From contig NZ_JAVALZ010000001.1 in the NCBI RefSeq assembly GCF_030730865.1, forward strand, positions 1,054,001-1,118,000: a stretch of 64,000 nt of DNA, in the 5' to 3' direction. Shown here piece by piece: positions 42,191-51,759 of this stretch. A model generated the notes under the pieces. The model saw only the letters and a program-made list of their open reading frames with translations, was not told the origin of the DNA and ran no database searches. Both the position numbers and the translations under genes were made by a program. Positions within the stretch are counted from its first letter, which is position 1. The number at the start of each line of letters is the position of its first letter. The DNA comes from Uliginosibacterium sp. 31-16 (GTDB lineage: Bacteria > Pseudomonadota > Gammaproteobacteria > Burkholderiales > Rhodocyclaceae).

Positions 42191-43045
42191 TCAAGCCCGC
42201 AGCTTGGCTATCAACCCATCCAGCTGATCCAGGCTGGCGAACTCGATGGTGAGGCTGCCGGCGCCCTTCTTGTTGGCCTTGATCGCCACCACGGCGCCGA
42301 GCTTGTCGGCCAGCTCTTCTTCGAGACGGGCAACGTCGCGATCCGGCGCAGGCTTGGCCTTGAGGCTGCCTTCTTTCGGCTTGGTCTGGGCGTTTACCAG
42401 CTTCTCGGTCTCACGCACCGACAGGCGCTTGGCGACGACTTCATTGGCGGCAAGGATCTGCTCGGCGGGCTGCAGGGCGAGCAAGCTGCGGGCGTGGCCC
42501 ATTTCGATGTCACCGGCCATCAGCAGCTCCTGCACGGGTTTGGGCAGGTGCAGCAGGCGCAGCAGGTTGCTGGTGGCAGGGCGCGAGCGGCCGACGGCGT
42601 CGGCGGCCTGTTGATGGGTCATGCCGAATTCGTCGATCAGGCGCTGGATGCCGGTGGCTTCTTCGAGCGGGTTGAGGTCTTCGCGCTGGATGTTTTCGAT
42701 CAGCGACATGGCCAGCGCGGCTTCATCCGGAATCTCGCGGATGATCACCGGCACTTCGGTCAGCTCGGCGATCTGCGCGGCGCGCCAGCGGCGCTCACCG
42801 GCGATGATTTCGTGGCGACCACCGGCGATGGGACGCACGGTGATCGGCTGCATCAGACCCTGGGCGCGAATCGAGGCGGCCAGTTCTTCGAGGCTGCCGG
42901 CGTCCATGCGGGTGCGCGGCTGGTACTTGCCGGGCTGCAGGTCTTCGACGCGCAAGGTGGTGAGGTTGCCAGTGTCGGAGGGCAGTGCGTCACTGCCGAG
43001 CAGGGCTTCGAGGCCACGACCGAGGCCTTTCATCTTGGGTTTCAT
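42191..43045 (-). CDS. parB: Chromosome-partitioning protein ParB
   Basis: DNA-binding CTPase of 284 residues that loads onto parS and spreads along DNA. The N-terminal ParB/Srx domain has GRHEIIAGERRWRAAQ (GERRxRA box, about residues 77-92) and the SLIENIQREDLNPLEEA box. A helix-turn-helix follows (MTHQQAADAVGRSRPATSNLLRLL, shown in part) and a C-terminal dimer domain ends the protein. It lies 13 nt after parA. Two parS sites are found 3.4-4.2 kb away in the same region. Confidence 0.97.
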   Translation of the reverse strand: MKPKMKGLGRGLEALLGSDALPSDTGNLTTLRVEDLQPGKYQPRTRMDAGSLEELAASIRAQGLMQPITVRPIAGGRHEIIAGERRWRAAQIAELTEVPVIIREIPDEAALAMSLIENIQREDLNPLEEATGIQRLIDEFGMTHQQAADAVGRSRPATSNLLRLLHLPKPVQELLMAGDIEMGHARSLLALQPAEQILAANEVVAKRLSVRETEKLVNAQTKPKEGSLKAKPAPDRDVARLEEELADKLGAVVAIKANKKGAGSLTIEFASLDQLDGLIAKLRA

Positions 43046-43058
43046 GGCGATTTTCCGG

Positions 43059-43829
43059 TCAGATGGTCTTGATCCGCTCGATCATCTCGGCGGCGAATTG
43101 CAGATAGGCTTGCGAGCCCTTGGCGAGCTTGTCGAAGACCACGCCAGGCAAGCCGTGGCTGGGCGCTTCGGCCAGACGCACGTTACGCGGAATGATGGCC
43201 TTGAAGACCTTGTCGCCAAAGTGCGCCTCAAGCTGGGCAGAGACCTGCTGGCTGAGCGTGCTGCGCGGGTCGAACATCACGCGCAGCAGGCCGATGATCT
43301 TCAGATCGCGGTTGAGCTTGGCGTGCACCTGCTTGATGGTGTTCACGAGGTCGGAGAGGCCTTCCAGCGCGTAGTACTCGCACTGCATCGGGATGATCAC
43401 ACCGTGAGCGCCACACAGGCCGTTCAGGGTGAGCATCGACAGGCTGGGCGGGCAATCGACGAGAATGAAGTCGTAGTCGCCATCCACGGCGGCCAGAGCA
43501 TCCTTGAGGCGCTTCTCGCGGTTGTCGATCTGCACCAGGTCGATCTCGGCGCCGGCCAGTTCGCGATTGGCGGCGAGCACGTCGTAGCCCCCTGCTTCGG
43601 AGCGGGCGCGGGCTTCCGCCACGCCGATCTGGCCGATCAGCACCTGATACACCGTCGCCGGCACAGCGCGCTTGTCGACGCCGGAACCCATGGTGGCGTT
43701 GCCCTGCGGGTCGAGGTCGACCAGCAGCACGCGCTGGCCATGGGTGGCCAGTGCTGCAGCAAGATTGACGGTAGTGGTGGTCTTGCCTACGCCACCCTTC
43801 TGGTTTGCAACGGCAAAGATGCGGGCCAT
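43059..43829 (-). CDS. parA: Chromosome-partitioning ATPase ParA
   Basis: Deviant-Walker ATPase of 256 residues that moves ParB-parS complexes. The start FAVANQKGGVGKTTTTVNLAAAL has the signature KGGVGKTT loop. The second motif (VLLVDLDPQGNATMGSGV) and the third (DFILVDCPPSLSMLTLNGL) are complete. This length and lack of an N-terminal DNA-binding domain is the chromosomal Soj type. It lies 3 nt after rsmG and is followed by parB in the usual mnmG-rsmG-parA-parB operon. Confidence 0.97.
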   Translation of the reverse strand: MARIFAVANQKGGVGKTTTTVNLAAALATHGQRVLLVDLDPQGNATMGSGVDKRAVPATVYQVLIGQIGVAEARARSEAGGYDVLAANRELAGAEIDLVQIDNREKRLKDALAAVDGDYDFILVDCPPSLSMLTLNGLCGAHGVIIPMQCEYYALEGLSDLVNTIKQVHAKLNRDLKIIGLLRVMFDPRSTLSQQVSAQLEAHFGDKVFKAIIPRNVRLAEAPSHGLPGVVFDKLAKGSQAYLQFAAEMIERIKTI

Positions 43830-43832
43830 GGG

Positions 43833-44459
43833 TCAGTTCCGGGTAATGAACAGGAGATGTCGTTCGGCATCGACGCCGGGTACTTCGAGGCGGCGTGATT
43901 CGCGCAGCCTGAAACCGGCAGGCAGCGCGTCGAGTTCGTCTTGAGGATACACGCCCTTCATGGCGATCCATTGACCGTCCGGGGCCACGAGATGCGCGGT
44001 GAGCGTGATGAAATCAGCAAGGCTGGCAAACGCCCGCGAACTCACTGCCGGATACAGCTCGGCAGGTTTGAGGTTCTCGACGCGGGTGTTGTGTACCGAG
44101 AGATTGGCGAGCCTGAGCTCGGCCTTGGCCTGCAGCAGGAAACTGGCCTTCTTGCCAACGGTTTCGACCAGCGCCACTTCGCAGTCCGGCCGGCAGATCG
44201 CCAGCGGGATGCCGGGCAGGCCACCGCCGGCGCCAATATCGGCAACGCGGGTGATGTCTGCCACATGCGGCAGGATGGCGAGCGAGTCAAGCAGATGCAG
44301 GTCGATCATCGATGCCTCATCGCGGATTGCGGTGAGGTTGTAGACCTTGTTCCACTTCATGAGCAGCGCCGCATAGGCAAGCAGGCACTGCTGCGTGCGT
44401 TCATCCAGATCGAGACCCAGTGCGGTGATGCCGTCGGCGAGACGCTGTGCAGTGTTCAC
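43833..44459 (-). CDS. rsmG: 16S rRNA (guanine527-N7)-methyltransferase RsmG
   Basis: SAM-dependent enzyme of 208 residues that methylates G527 of 16S rRNA. The [23 protein letters not shown] segment and the SAM-binding [17 protein letters not shown] (about residues 70-86) are diagnostic of RsmG/GidB. A KxxFL and SRAFASL region follows. Its ATG overlaps the mnmG stop by 4 nt, so the two are coupled, and parA follows immediately. Confidence 0.96.
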   Translation of the reverse strand: MNTAQRLADGITALGLDLDERTQQCLLAYAALLMKWNKVYNLTAIRDEASMIDLHLLDSLAILPHVADITRVADIGAGGGLPGIPLAICRPDCEVALVETVGKKASFLLQAKAELRLANLSVHNTRVENLKPAELYPAVSSRAFASLADFITLTAHLVAPDGQWIAMKGVYPQDELDALPAGFRLRESRRLEVPGVDAERHLLFITRN

Positions 44460-46372
44460 GCCTCATCTCCCTGACTGATCCGACCGGCTTTGGCCAGCAG
44501 TTCACGCTTTTTGAGATGCACCATCAGCAAGCCAATCGCAGCAGGGGTAATGCCTTGAATGCGTGAGGCCTGACCCAGTGTTTCGGGTTTGTGCTGTTTG
44601 AGTTTTTGCTGCACTTCCTTGGACAAGCCACTGACCTGACTGAAATCCAGATCAGCCGGCAAGACCGTATTTTCCTGCGTGGACTGGCGCTGCACATCGT
44701 CCTGCTGACGTTCGATATAGCCCTGATATTTTGCAGAAATTTCAATCTGCTCAATGACTTGCGGGTCTGTCTCGGGGTCCTGCGGAGCAATCGACAGCCC
44801 CATCAAGGCGGCATAGCTCATACCGGGACGCCGCAGCAGGTCAAAGAAACGATGCTCGCGCTCCAGCTCCTGGCCGAAAACGGCCAGCGCTTCACCTTCT
44901 GCAAGCTTGTGCGGCAAAGCCCAGGTGGCGCGCAGGCGGGCGCTTTCATGTTCAATAGCCTCGCGTTTGGTACAGAAGGCCGCCCAGCGCTGCTCGTCAA
45001 CCAGCCCAAGCGCCCGCCCCTGCTCGGTGAGACGCAGATCGGCATTGTCTTCACGCAGGCTGAGACGGTATTCCGCGCGCGAGGTGAACATGCGATAGGG
45101 CTCGGCGACCCCGCGCGTGATCAGATCATCAGCCATTACGCCAATGTAGCTTTCGCTGCGCGCCGGGCACCAGGCCGGTTTGCCCTGCACCTGCAATGCG
45201 GCATTCACTCCCGCCAGCAGACCTTGTGCAGCAGCTTCTTCATAGCCGGTCGTACCATTGATCTGGCCCGCAAAGAACAGCCCGCCAATACTCTTGGTTT
45301 CAAAACTGCTCTTGAGATTGCGCGGGTCGAAGTAATCGTATTCGATGGCGTAACCGGGACGCAGGATGTGGGCGTTTTCCAGACCTTCGATGCTGCGGAC
45401 AACAGCGAGCTGGACGTCGAAAGGCAGTGAGGTGGAGATCCCGTTCGGATAGATCTCGTGCGTCGTCAGCCCTTCCGGCTCAAGGAAGATGTTGTGACTG
45501 TCCTTGTCTGCAAACCGGTGAATCTTGTCCTCGATGGAGGGGCAGTAACGCGGACCGACACCTTCGATCACACCCGTGTACATCGGCGAGCGGTCGAGAT
45601 TGGCCAGAATGATCTCGTGGGTGCGCGGATTGGTGCGCGTCACCCAGCACGGCATCTGCCGCGGATGCTGGGCAGCATTGCCAAGAAAGGAGAACACCGG
45701 ACGCGGGGTATCGCTGTGCTGCTCCTGCATCACCGCGTAATTGATGGTCTTGCCATCCAGACGTGGCGGCGTACCGGTTTTCAGGCGTCCGACCGGCAGG
45801 CTCAACTCGCGCAAACGATGCGACAGCGTAATCGCAGGAGGATCGCCGGCACGCCCGCCGGAATAATTCTGCAGCCCTACGTGGATCAGACCGTTCAGGA
45901 AAGTCCCCGCAGTCAATACAACGGTCGGCGCTTCAAAGCGCAAACCGATCTGGGTTAACACGCCGGTGACACGCTCACCCTCGACGGTGATGTCATCCAC
46001 AGCCTGCTGAAACAGGGTCAGATTAGGCTGGTTCTCGAGACGTCGACGAATCGCGGCTTTATACAGAATGCGGTCAGCCTGGGCGCGGGTAGCGCGCACC
46101 GCCGGGCCTTTTGACGCATTCAGGGTGCGAAACTGGATACCACCTTCATCGGTGGCCGCGGCCATCGCGCCACCAAGCGCATCCACTTCCCTGACCAGAT
46201 GCCCCTTGCCAATCCCGCCAATCGACGGATTGCAGCTCATCTGGCCCAAAGTTTCGATGTTGTGACTCAGCAGCAAGGTCTTGCATCCTGCTCGTGCTGC
46301 GGCCAGTGCAGCCTCGGTACCGGCATGGCCACCGCCAACAACAATCACATCGAAGCGTTCGGGATGCAGCAT
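44456..46372 (-). CDS. mnmG: tRNA uridine-5-carboxymethylaminomethyl enzyme MnmG
   Basis: FAD-binding partner of MnmE, 638 residues, in modification of wobble uridine in tRNA. The FAD motif [22 protein letters not shown] opens the protein, and [17 protein letters not shown] and [18 protein letters not shown] are family hallmarks. [19 protein letters not shown] and the C-terminal helical domain ([27 protein letters not shown]) match GidA. A perfect parS palindrome lies 118 nt upstream of its start. Complex partner mnmE is at 47641. Confidence 0.98.
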   Translation of the reverse strand: MLHPERFDVIVVGGGHAGTEAALAAARAGCKTLLLSHNIETLGQMSCNPSIGGIGKGHLVREVDALGGAMAAATDEGGIQFRTLNASKGPAVRATRAQADRILYKAAIRRRLENQPNLTLFQQAVDDITVEGERVTGVLTQIGLRFEAPTVVLTAGTFLNGLIHVGLQNYSGGRAGDPPAITLSHRLRELSLPVGRLKTGTPPRLDGKTINYAVMQEQHSDTPRPVFSFLGNAAQHPRQMPCWVTRTNPRTHEIILANLDRSPMYTGVIEGVGPRYCPSIEDKIHRFADKDSHNIFLEPEGLTTHEIYPNGISTSLPFDVQLAVVRSIEGLENAHILRPGYAIEYDYFDPRNLKSSFETKSIGGLFFAGQINGTTGYEEAAAQGLLAGVNAALQVQGKPAWCPARSESYIGVMADDLITRGVAEPYRMFTSRAEYRLSLREDNADLRLTEQGRALGLVDEQRWAAFCTKREAIEHESARLRATWALPHKLAEGEALAVFGQELEREHRFFDLLRRPGMSYAALMGLSIAPQDPETDPQVIEQIEISAKYQGYIERQQDDVQRQSTQENTVLPADLDFSQVSGLSKEVQQKLKQHKPETLGQASRIQGITPAAIGLLMVHLKKRELLAKAGRISQGDEA

Positions 46373-46489
46373 CTGGAGTCAAAGAACACAAAAGGGCTCG
46401 CAATGATACGCCCGGGAGGTCTTGCGAGCCAGTGGATAGGTCTGTGGAAAAACTGTGAACTGCGCTGTATAAATCAGGAAATCCGGGAG

Positions 46490-46505
46490 TGTTCCACGTG
46501 GAACA
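46490..46505. other. parS: parS site 1
   Basis: TGTTCCACGTGGAACA, a perfect 16-bp palindrome differing from the consensus TGTTTCACGTGAAACA by one symmetric pair. It sits between mnmG and the TauE-like gene, near the origin, where ParB sites are expected. Confidence 0.9.
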
Positions 46506-46509
46506 AATC

Positions 46510-47268
46510 TCAATGCGAGAACATATCCCAGCAAAGCTTGATGATCAGCATGGATACCACCGTCAACAGCAGCCAGCGAATAAAACCATTGCCGTGTCGC
46601 AGCGCAAGACGCGAGCCAAGTTGCGCACCCAATACGTTCGCACAGGCCATCGCCAAACCGAGCTGCCAGAGCACGCCTTCGTGAGAAAGAAAAAATGCAA
46701 GCGCGGCAAGATTGGTCGCCAGGTTGACCAGCTTGGCGCTCGCTGAGGCATGCAACATGTCCATGCCAAAAATCCGCACGAATCCAAAAATCAGAAAGCT
46801 GCCCGTGCCTGGTCCGAAGAATCCATCATAAAAACCAAGTCCGAAACCAAGCATCGCGGCCAGCATGCGAGGCTTCCGAAGATCAGCCCTGTCAGTCATG
46901 CTGCGTCCGAACTCCGGTTTGAACCAGGTGTAGATCCCAACAATCAGCAACAACCCGAGAACCATTGGCTTGAGTGCTACCGATGGAATAAACGACACCA
47001 CCGCGGCACCACTTGCAGCTCCGAATAGGGCCGCTCCGCTTGCCGGGAGCGCAAGACGATACGGAATTTTGACTTTTCGCGAGTATTGCCATGCGGCACT
47101 GGCTGTGCCAGCAATACTGGAAAGCTTGTTGGTGCCAAACAGCATCGGGATCGACACACCAGGGAAGACGGCCAGCAACAGGGGAAGCTGCACCAGTCCG
47201 CCACCACCTACAACAGCGTCAATCAGACCCGCCAGAAAAGCTCCGGAAAGAAGAAGAAGCCATTCCAC
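46510..47268 (-). CDS. TSUP/TauE-SafE family membrane transporter
   Basis: Inner-membrane protein of 252 residues with about eight hydrophobic segments. The twin family signatures are present: AGLIDAVVGGGGLVQLPLLL near residues 14-33 and GFYDGFFGPGTGSFLIFGFV near 138-157. Such proteins move sulfite, sulfonates or other small anions, and the substrate is not readable here. It lies between the two parS sites in the mnmE-mnmG run, an unusual place for such a gene. It starts 31 nt after the small gene at 47300. Confidence 0.9.
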   Translation of the reverse strand: MEWLLLLSGAFLAGLIDAVVGGGGLVQLPLLLAVFPGVSIPMLFGTNKLSSIAGTASAAWQYSRKVKIPYRLALPASGAALFGAASGAAVVSFIPSVALKPMVLGLLLIVGIYTWFKPEFGRSMTDRADLRKPRMLAAMLGFGLGFYDGFFGPGTGSFLIFGFVRIFGMDMLHASASAKLVNLATNLAALAFFLSHEGVLWQLGLAMACANVLGAQLGSRLALRHGNGFIRWLLLTVVSMLIIKLCWDMFSH

Positions 47269-47278
47269 AGCTAATCAA

Positions 47279-47294
47279 TGTTCCACGTGAAACA
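47279..47294. other. parS: parS site 2
   Basis: TGTTCCACGTGAAACA, one base from the perfect TGTTTCACGTGAAACA and fitting the TGTTNCACGTGAAACA form. It lies 789 bp from parS site 1, in the gap between two genes. Confidence 0.92.
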
Positions 47295-47299
47295 CACCA

Positions 47300-47632
47300 T
47301 CATTGATGCCCTGCTTCCTTCTCAGCCCACAAGGCTTTGGCCAAAGCCTTCCAGATTTCCGAGCCGTGAATATGATCGCCGAGCTCTGCGCCCTCCTCCA
47401 TCGTCCGGAGCATCAGTGCAGTGAGGCCGAACAACTTCTGCTTGGCACGCCCTTCAATATCTTCGGGCGCCAGATGAATCAGCGAATCAGTCCCATGGTA
47501 GGCCAGCGCTTCGCGCGCAATGGCACGCATTTCTGCCTCATCGTTCCAGTCAACGCCCAAAGCCACCAGCATTCGTGCCACCTCCGTGGAGATAAGCAGG
47601 GCGTCGCCTTTGTGGTCTTCAAGTTCAGACAT
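47300..47632 (-). CDS. Small acidic protein, unknown
   Basis: Helical-looking protein of 110 residues without membrane segments or signal peptide, rich in Glu, Ala and Leu, with the central LTALMLRTMEEGAELGDHIHGSEIWKALAKAL. I do not recognise the family. ATG 47632 has a strong AGGAGGAG ribosome site that overlaps the mnmE stop (47641), so it is a true gene and translated with mnmE. It lies upstream of a parS site and the TSUP gene. Confidence 0.75.
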   Translation of the reverse strand: MSELEDHKGDALLISTEVARMLVALGVDWNDEAEMRAIAREALAYHGTDSLIHLAPEDIEGRAKQKLFGLTALMLRTMEEGAELGDHIHGSEIWKALAKALWAEKEAGHQ

Positions 47633-47640
47633 TGCTCCTC

Positions 47641-48999
47641 CTACTTGCCAATGCAGAAACGGGAGAAGATAACCCCCAACAAATCATCGGCACCAAATTC
47701 GCCCGTAATCGTATTCACCGCTTCTTGTGCCAGACGCAACTCTTCAGCCATAAGATCCAGCTGATCGATACTTTTCAATGCCAAGGCCACGTGTTCATCC
47801 GCATCGCGCAAGGCCTCCAGATGACGTTCACGAGCGAGAAAAACATCTTCATCGTGAGACTCCCAGCCGGCAATTTCCAGCAAGGCCTTGCGCAACAGAT
47901 CAACCCCGGCTCCACTTTGAGCTGACAACCAGAGCCCGATGCCACCTTCCAGTTGTTCGCGGCGGGGCTTTTCATCACTCAGATCAATCTTGTTGAAAAC
48001 CCAGATAACCGGAACGCCAACCGGCAGGCGGGCGTCGATCGCATGATCGGCGTCGACAACGCCAAGCGCTGCATCAACCATTCTTACGACAACGTCGGCT
48101 TTCTGGATTTCCATCCAGGTCCGTTCAATTCCGATCTTCTCAACCCGGTCCTGGGTATCGCGCAAACCCGCAGTATCAATGATGTGCAAAGGAATGCCTT
48201 CGATCTGAATGGCCTCTCTGAGTACATCCCGAGTTGTTCCGGCAACCTCGGTCACGATGGCACGATCTTCACCGGAAAGCTGATTGAGCAGGCTTGATTT
48301 ACCTACATTGGGCTGACCTGCGAGTACCACCTGCAAGCCTCGCCGTAACAGACTACCCTGCTTCGCGCGCTGCAGGATGGATTGAAGATCAGACTGAAGT
48401 GTCTGCAAACGAGGAATAGCACGCGCAGCCTGCAGGAAATCGATCTCTTCTTCCGGAAAATCCAGCGTGGCTTCCACCAGCATGCGCAGATCAACCAGAC
48501 GATCCCGCCAGGCATGAATCTGCTCAGAGAACCGACCTGACAGAGAGCGCAAGGCAGAACGCGCAGCGGCCGTTGTAGACGCATCGATCAGGTCAGCGAC
48601 GCCCTCCGCTTGTGCCAGATCGAGTCGTTCATTGAGAAAGGCCCGTCGGGTAAATTCTCCGGGCTCTGCCAGTCTGGCGCCAAGCTCAAGGCAGCGAGCC
48701 AGCAACATCTGCATGACTACCGGACCACCATGCCCTTGGAGTTCGATGACGTCCTCGCCGGTATAGGAATGCGGCGCAGGAAAATACAACAACAAACCCT
48801 GATCAATGGGCTGCTGATGTTCATCCAGAAAATTTGCCAGTACGGCGATGCGGGGTTTGGGGGAACGTCCGGTGATGGTCTGAGCGAAACCTGTGAGGTT
48901 CGGGCCGGACACCCGAACCACACCAATACCACCGCGACCTGGAGCGGTCGCGATGGCGGCAATCACATCACTTTGCTGGTTTGGCCTCACCACGTTCAA
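47641..48999 (-). CDS. mnmE: tRNA modification GTPase MnmE
   Basis: GTPase of about 452 residues that works with MnmG on tRNA wobble uridines. The N-terminal tetrahydrofolate-binding domain has [20 protein letters not shown]. The G domain, inserted in a helical domain, has [20 protein letters not shown] and NKID motifs, and the protein ends in the catalytic CIGK. The start is uncertain: TTG 48999, GTG 48993 and GTG 48990 are all in frame, and all overlap the end of yidC. No ATG is available near the family N-terminus. Confidence 0.95.
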   Translation of the reverse strand: MNVVRPNQQSDVIAAIATAPGRGGIGVVRVSGPNLTGFAQTITGRSPKPRIAVLANFLDEHQQPIDQGLLLYFPAPHSYTGEDVIELQGHGGPVVMQMLLARCLELGARLAEPGEFTRRAFLNERLDLAQAEGVADLIDASTTAAARSALRSLSGRFSEQIHAWRDRLVDLRMLVEATLDFPEEEIDFLQAARAIPRLQTLQSDLQSILQRAKQGSLLRRGLQVVLAGQPNVGKSSLLNQLSGEDRAIVTEVAGTTRDVLREAIQIEGIPLHIIDTAGLRDTQDRVEKIGIERTWMEIQKADVVVRMVDAALGVVDADHAIDARLPVGVPVIWVFNKIDLSDEKPRREQLEGGIGLWLSAQSGAGVDLLRKALLEIAGWESHDEDVFLARERHLEALRDADEHVALALKSIDQLDLMAEELRLAQEAVNTITGEFGADDLLGVIFSRFCIGK

Positions 49000-50701
49000 T
49001 CATCCGCGTAACGTACCACTGCTGCGCGATCGACAGCACGTTGTTCAGCACCCAGTACAGCACCAGACCCGAAGGGAACCACAGGAACATGAAAGTGAAC
49101 ATGATCGGCATGAGCATCATCACTTTGGCCTGAACCGGATCCGGCGGCGTCGGGTTAAGCTTGGTCTGGACCAGCATGGTTATACCCATGATGATCGGCA
49201 GGACAAAATAGGGATCCTTCACTGAAAGGTCGGTAATCCACATTTCCCAGGGAGCCTGACGCATTTCAACCACGCCCAACAATACCCAGTACAGCGCGAT
49301 GAAAACCGGCATCTGGATGAGAATCGGCAGGCAACCACCCATGGGATTGACCTTTTCGGTCTTGTACATCTCCATCATGGCCTGATTGAGCTTCATCTTG
49401 TCGTCTTTGTAACGATCCTGAAGTGCCTTCATGCGCGGCATCAGCGTCTTCATCTTGGCCATCGACTTGTAGCTGGCGGCCGACAGAGGGAAGAACGCAG
49501 CCTTGATCAGCAAGGTCACGATGATGATGGCCCAACCCCAATTACCAACAAATCCGTAAATGGTAGACAACAGCCAGAACAGCGGAACAGCAATGATCGT
49601 TACCCAACCGTAATCAACAACGAGATTGAACCCCGGAGCGATTTTTTCAAGTTTGCGCTGTTCTTGGGGCCCGACATACAGAGGCACATCGACGCTTGTC
49701 TTCTGACCAGCCGCCACAGCCACCGGCAACATCACGCCTGCATCGAAGAAATCGTTGGGAATCTTGCGTGTAAAGAAATCACGCTTGACACCATTCTTTG
49801 GCAACCATGCGCTGACAAAGTAATGCTGCACCATGGCAATCCAGCCATCTTCTGCACTGTTCACATACTTGGCTTCATTCTTGGCAATCTTGTCGAAATC
49901 GATTTTCTGGAATTTTTTCTCTTCCGTGTAAACCGCCGGACCGGTAAAGGAACTTACCCCGCCAAAGAAACCTGCACTATGCTCGGTTGGTTTGTTGTCA
50001 CGAACAAACTTGAAATATGCCGTTGTGTTCAACGCACTGGTGTTCGCATTCTGGATTTCGTAACTCACATCGATGAGGTAAGAATCACGATGGAAGGTCA
50101 GAACCTTGGTTACGGTTACGCCATTCACAGCCGGGGCATTCATGCGAACCTGCAGGTCGTTCTGACCTTCTGCAAGTGAATATTCGCCTGCCTTCAGGTC
50201 AAACACCGTATCCTGATCCGGCAATCCACCAGTCAACCCACTTTTTGCTACATAGAAATGGTCGCCCTGCTCCTGCAGCACGACAAAATTCTTGCGATTG
50301 TCCTGTGCCTGCGCAGCTTGGCCAAAAACTGTTTTCAGCAGGTTCATCCAGCTGCGGCCATCTTCACTTGTCTTGTGCTGGGTAAGTTCGACACGGATGA
50401 TGTCCCCGCCTTTGGCAGACACCGTAGCGATCATCTTGTCGGTCTTGATAACGGCTTTCGCAGCTGCTGCGTATACCGAACCGGGATTGCCTGTAGCCGC
50501 TTCCGGAAGCCCATTGCTTGCTGGCGCGGATGCTCCGGAGCTTACTGGCGCTGGAGCGTTGCCAATCTGGGTGCCAACTGCAGACTGGGCAGCAACAGGA
50601 GCTTGTTTCGGCGCATTGTAGGCCGTCCACTTTTCCCACAGCATGATTACCGAAAAGGCAAAAATGACCATGAGGAGAAGGCGCTTGAAATCCATCTGCA
50701 T
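48968..50701 (-). CDS. yidC: Membrane protein insertase YidC
   Basis: Inner-membrane insertase of 577 residues for proteins with or without Sec. It has an N-terminal membrane anchor (about 5-22), a large periplasmic domain (about 60-365) and the conserved five-helix core (about 365-560), including [31 protein letters not shown] (shown in part) and the [20 protein letters not shown] helix. The tail is short and basic. It lies downstream of yidD in the rpmH-rnpA-yidD-yidC-mnmE run and overlaps the mnmE start. Confidence 0.97.
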   Translation of the reverse strand: MQMDFKRLLLMVIFAFSVIMLWEKWTAYNAPKQAPVAAQSAVGTQIGNAPAPVSSGASAPASNGLPEAATGNPGSVYAAAAKAVIKTDKMIATVSAKGGDIIRVELTQHKTSEDGRSWMNLLKTVFGQAAQAQDNRKNFVVLQEQGDHFYVAKSGLTGGLPDQDTVFDLKAGEYSLAEGQNDLQVRMNAPAVNGVTVTKVLTFHRDSYLIDVSYEIQNANTSALNTTAYFKFVRDNKPTEHSAGFFGGVSSFTGPAVYTEEKKFQKIDFDKIAKNEAKYVNSAEDGWIAMVQHYFVSAWLPKNGVKRDFFTRKIPNDFFDAGVMLPVAVAAGQKTSVDVPLYVGPQEQRKLEKIAPGFNLVVDYGWVTIIAVPLFWLLSTIYGFVGNWGWAIIIVTLLIKAAFFPLSAASYKSMAKMKTLMPRMKALQDRYKDDKMKLNQAMMEMYKTEKVNPMGGCLPILIQMPVFIALYWVLLGVVEMRQAPWEMWITDLSVKDPYFVLPIIMGITMLVQTKLNPTPPDPVQAKVMMLMPIMFTFMFLWFPSGLVLYWVLNNVLSIAQQWYVTRMIERGEAKPAK

Positions 50702-50749
50702 GATTAGGGCTCGGATGAAGAAGAGGGTTGAAAGCGAGGAGTGAAAACC

Positions 50750-50959
50750 TCAGGGTACCGGGTCATGACCACCGTCGCACCAAGGGTGACAACGCAGAAC
50801 ACGCCAAACGGCAAGTCTAAGGCCTTTCAGCAAGCCGTGCTTGTGCAAGGCTTCGATTGCGTAAGCAGAACAGCTCGGATAATAGCGGCAACGATTGCCA
50901 AGCCACGGACTGATGGCGTAGCGATAACCCTGCAGCAACCAGACAAACAGGGTTTTCAT
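50750..50959 (-). CDS. yidD: Membrane protein insertion efficiency factor YidD
   Basis: Small membrane-associated protein of 69 residues between rnpA and yidC. The core YRYAISPWLGNRCRYYPSCSAYAIEALHKHG and WRVLRCHPWCDGGHDPVP carry the conserved arginine/cysteine pattern of YidD (long motif shown in part for identification). Its ATG overlaps the rnpA stop by 4 nt. It assists YidC and is one of the standard members of this operon. Confidence 0.95.
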   Translation of the reverse strand: MKTLFVWLLQGYRYAISPWLGNRCRYYPSCSAYAIEALHKHGLLKGLRLAVWRVLRCHPWCDGGHDPVP

Positions 50960-51312
50960 CGCGGCAACCGGCGCAGGACATGCTGCATGTCAGTTCGCAG
51001 ATCCGCACGCGTCGCCGCGGCTACTGGCGCATGTACGCGCAGGATCAGGTCATGACAAGCCAAGGTTGAACGGACATGTCGAAACATCTCGCGTGCCATG
51101 CGCTTGATGAAATTGCGCTGAACAGCCCGTTTTGCAAGCTTTTTGGCAACAACTACTCCGAGACGAGCCGTGACACCACCAGAAGGGCAGTAATGAAGGA
51201 TGAAGAAACGTCCTCTTACTGCCTTCCTGAAAGCAAAAACGGATGAATACTCATCCGTTTTGCGCAAGCGATATGCAGGTCGAAATGACCGCGAGTTGTC
51301 AGGCGAATCCAT
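50956..51312 (-). CDS. rnpA: Ribonuclease P protein component
   Basis: Basic protein of 118 residues that assists the RNA of RNase P in tRNA 5' processing. The pattern FRPAYRLRKTDEYSSVF (shown in part) followed by RLGVVVAKKLAKRAVQRNFIKRMARE is diagnostic. The usual RNRIKR stretch reads RNFIKR here. ATG 51312 was chosen because the family begins near it; a longer frame to 51561 is antisense to nothing useful and crosses rpmH. Coupled with yidD. Confidence 0.93.
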   Translation of the reverse strand: MDSPDNSRSFRPAYRLRKTDEYSSVFAFRKAVRGRFFILHYCPSGGVTARLGVVVAKKLAKRAVQRNFIKRMAREMFRHVRSTLACHDLILRVHAPVAAATRADLRTDMQHVLRRLPR

Positions 51313-51359
51313 GATTCCCGGCGCACGGAGCACCGACAAAGAACCCGCTGCAGCCGCGT

Positions 51360-51494
51360 TCAGACGGCCAGGCGATGGCGGCCTTTGGCACGGCGCGCGT
51401 TGATCACCTTGCGGCCACCTTTGGTAGCCATGCGAACCAGAAAACCGTGGGTGCGCTTGCGACGAACCACAGAAGGTTGATACGTGCGTTTCAT
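51360..51494 (-). CDS. rpmH: Ribosomal protein L34
   Basis: Very basic protein of 44 residues, start [18 protein letters not shown] and end AKGRHRLAV, the standard L34 sequence and length. It is the first gene of the leftward rpmH-rnpA-yidD-yidC operon next to dnaA. ATG 51494 is preceded by a GGAAAGATC ribosome site. Confidence 0.97.
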   Translation of the reverse strand: MKRTYQPSVVRRKRTHGFLVRMATKGGRKVINARRAKGRHRLAV

Positions 51495-51591
51495 GATCTT
51501 TCCCTAAATCTTGACAGTCCAGCGAACTCGCGATTAGATATTTTATCTGCCTGTCTGTCAAGATAAACCTGCATTCCTTCCTTTTTCAGCC

Positions 51592-51600
51592 TGTGGATAA
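51592..51600 (-). promoter_or_regulatory. DnaA box upstream of dnaA
   Basis: TGTGGATAA, the exact reverse complement of the DnaA box TTATCCACA, in the rpmH-dnaA gap. It may allow DnaA to control its own promoter or form part of the origin. Confidence 0.8.
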
Positions 51601-51759
51601 ATGTGTCCTGAAAAGGTAGAATCAAGGCCGTTGTCAGATTCCTCTCAGGCAAGACAAAAAGAGGAGCGACACCAAATTCCCCATATACACCATCCGCAGG
51701 CGCTCTCGTCGAGAAGCTGGCGGCGGTGTCTTGTTAACCCCGCACCGGCAGCATTGTCG

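Noticed and set aside
46372-46490. DnaA boxes upstream of mnmG marking a second origin
   Set aside because: TCTGTGGAAAAACTGTG only partly resembles boxes; no exact TTATCCACA is present, and the dnaA-dnaN gap is a far better candidate.
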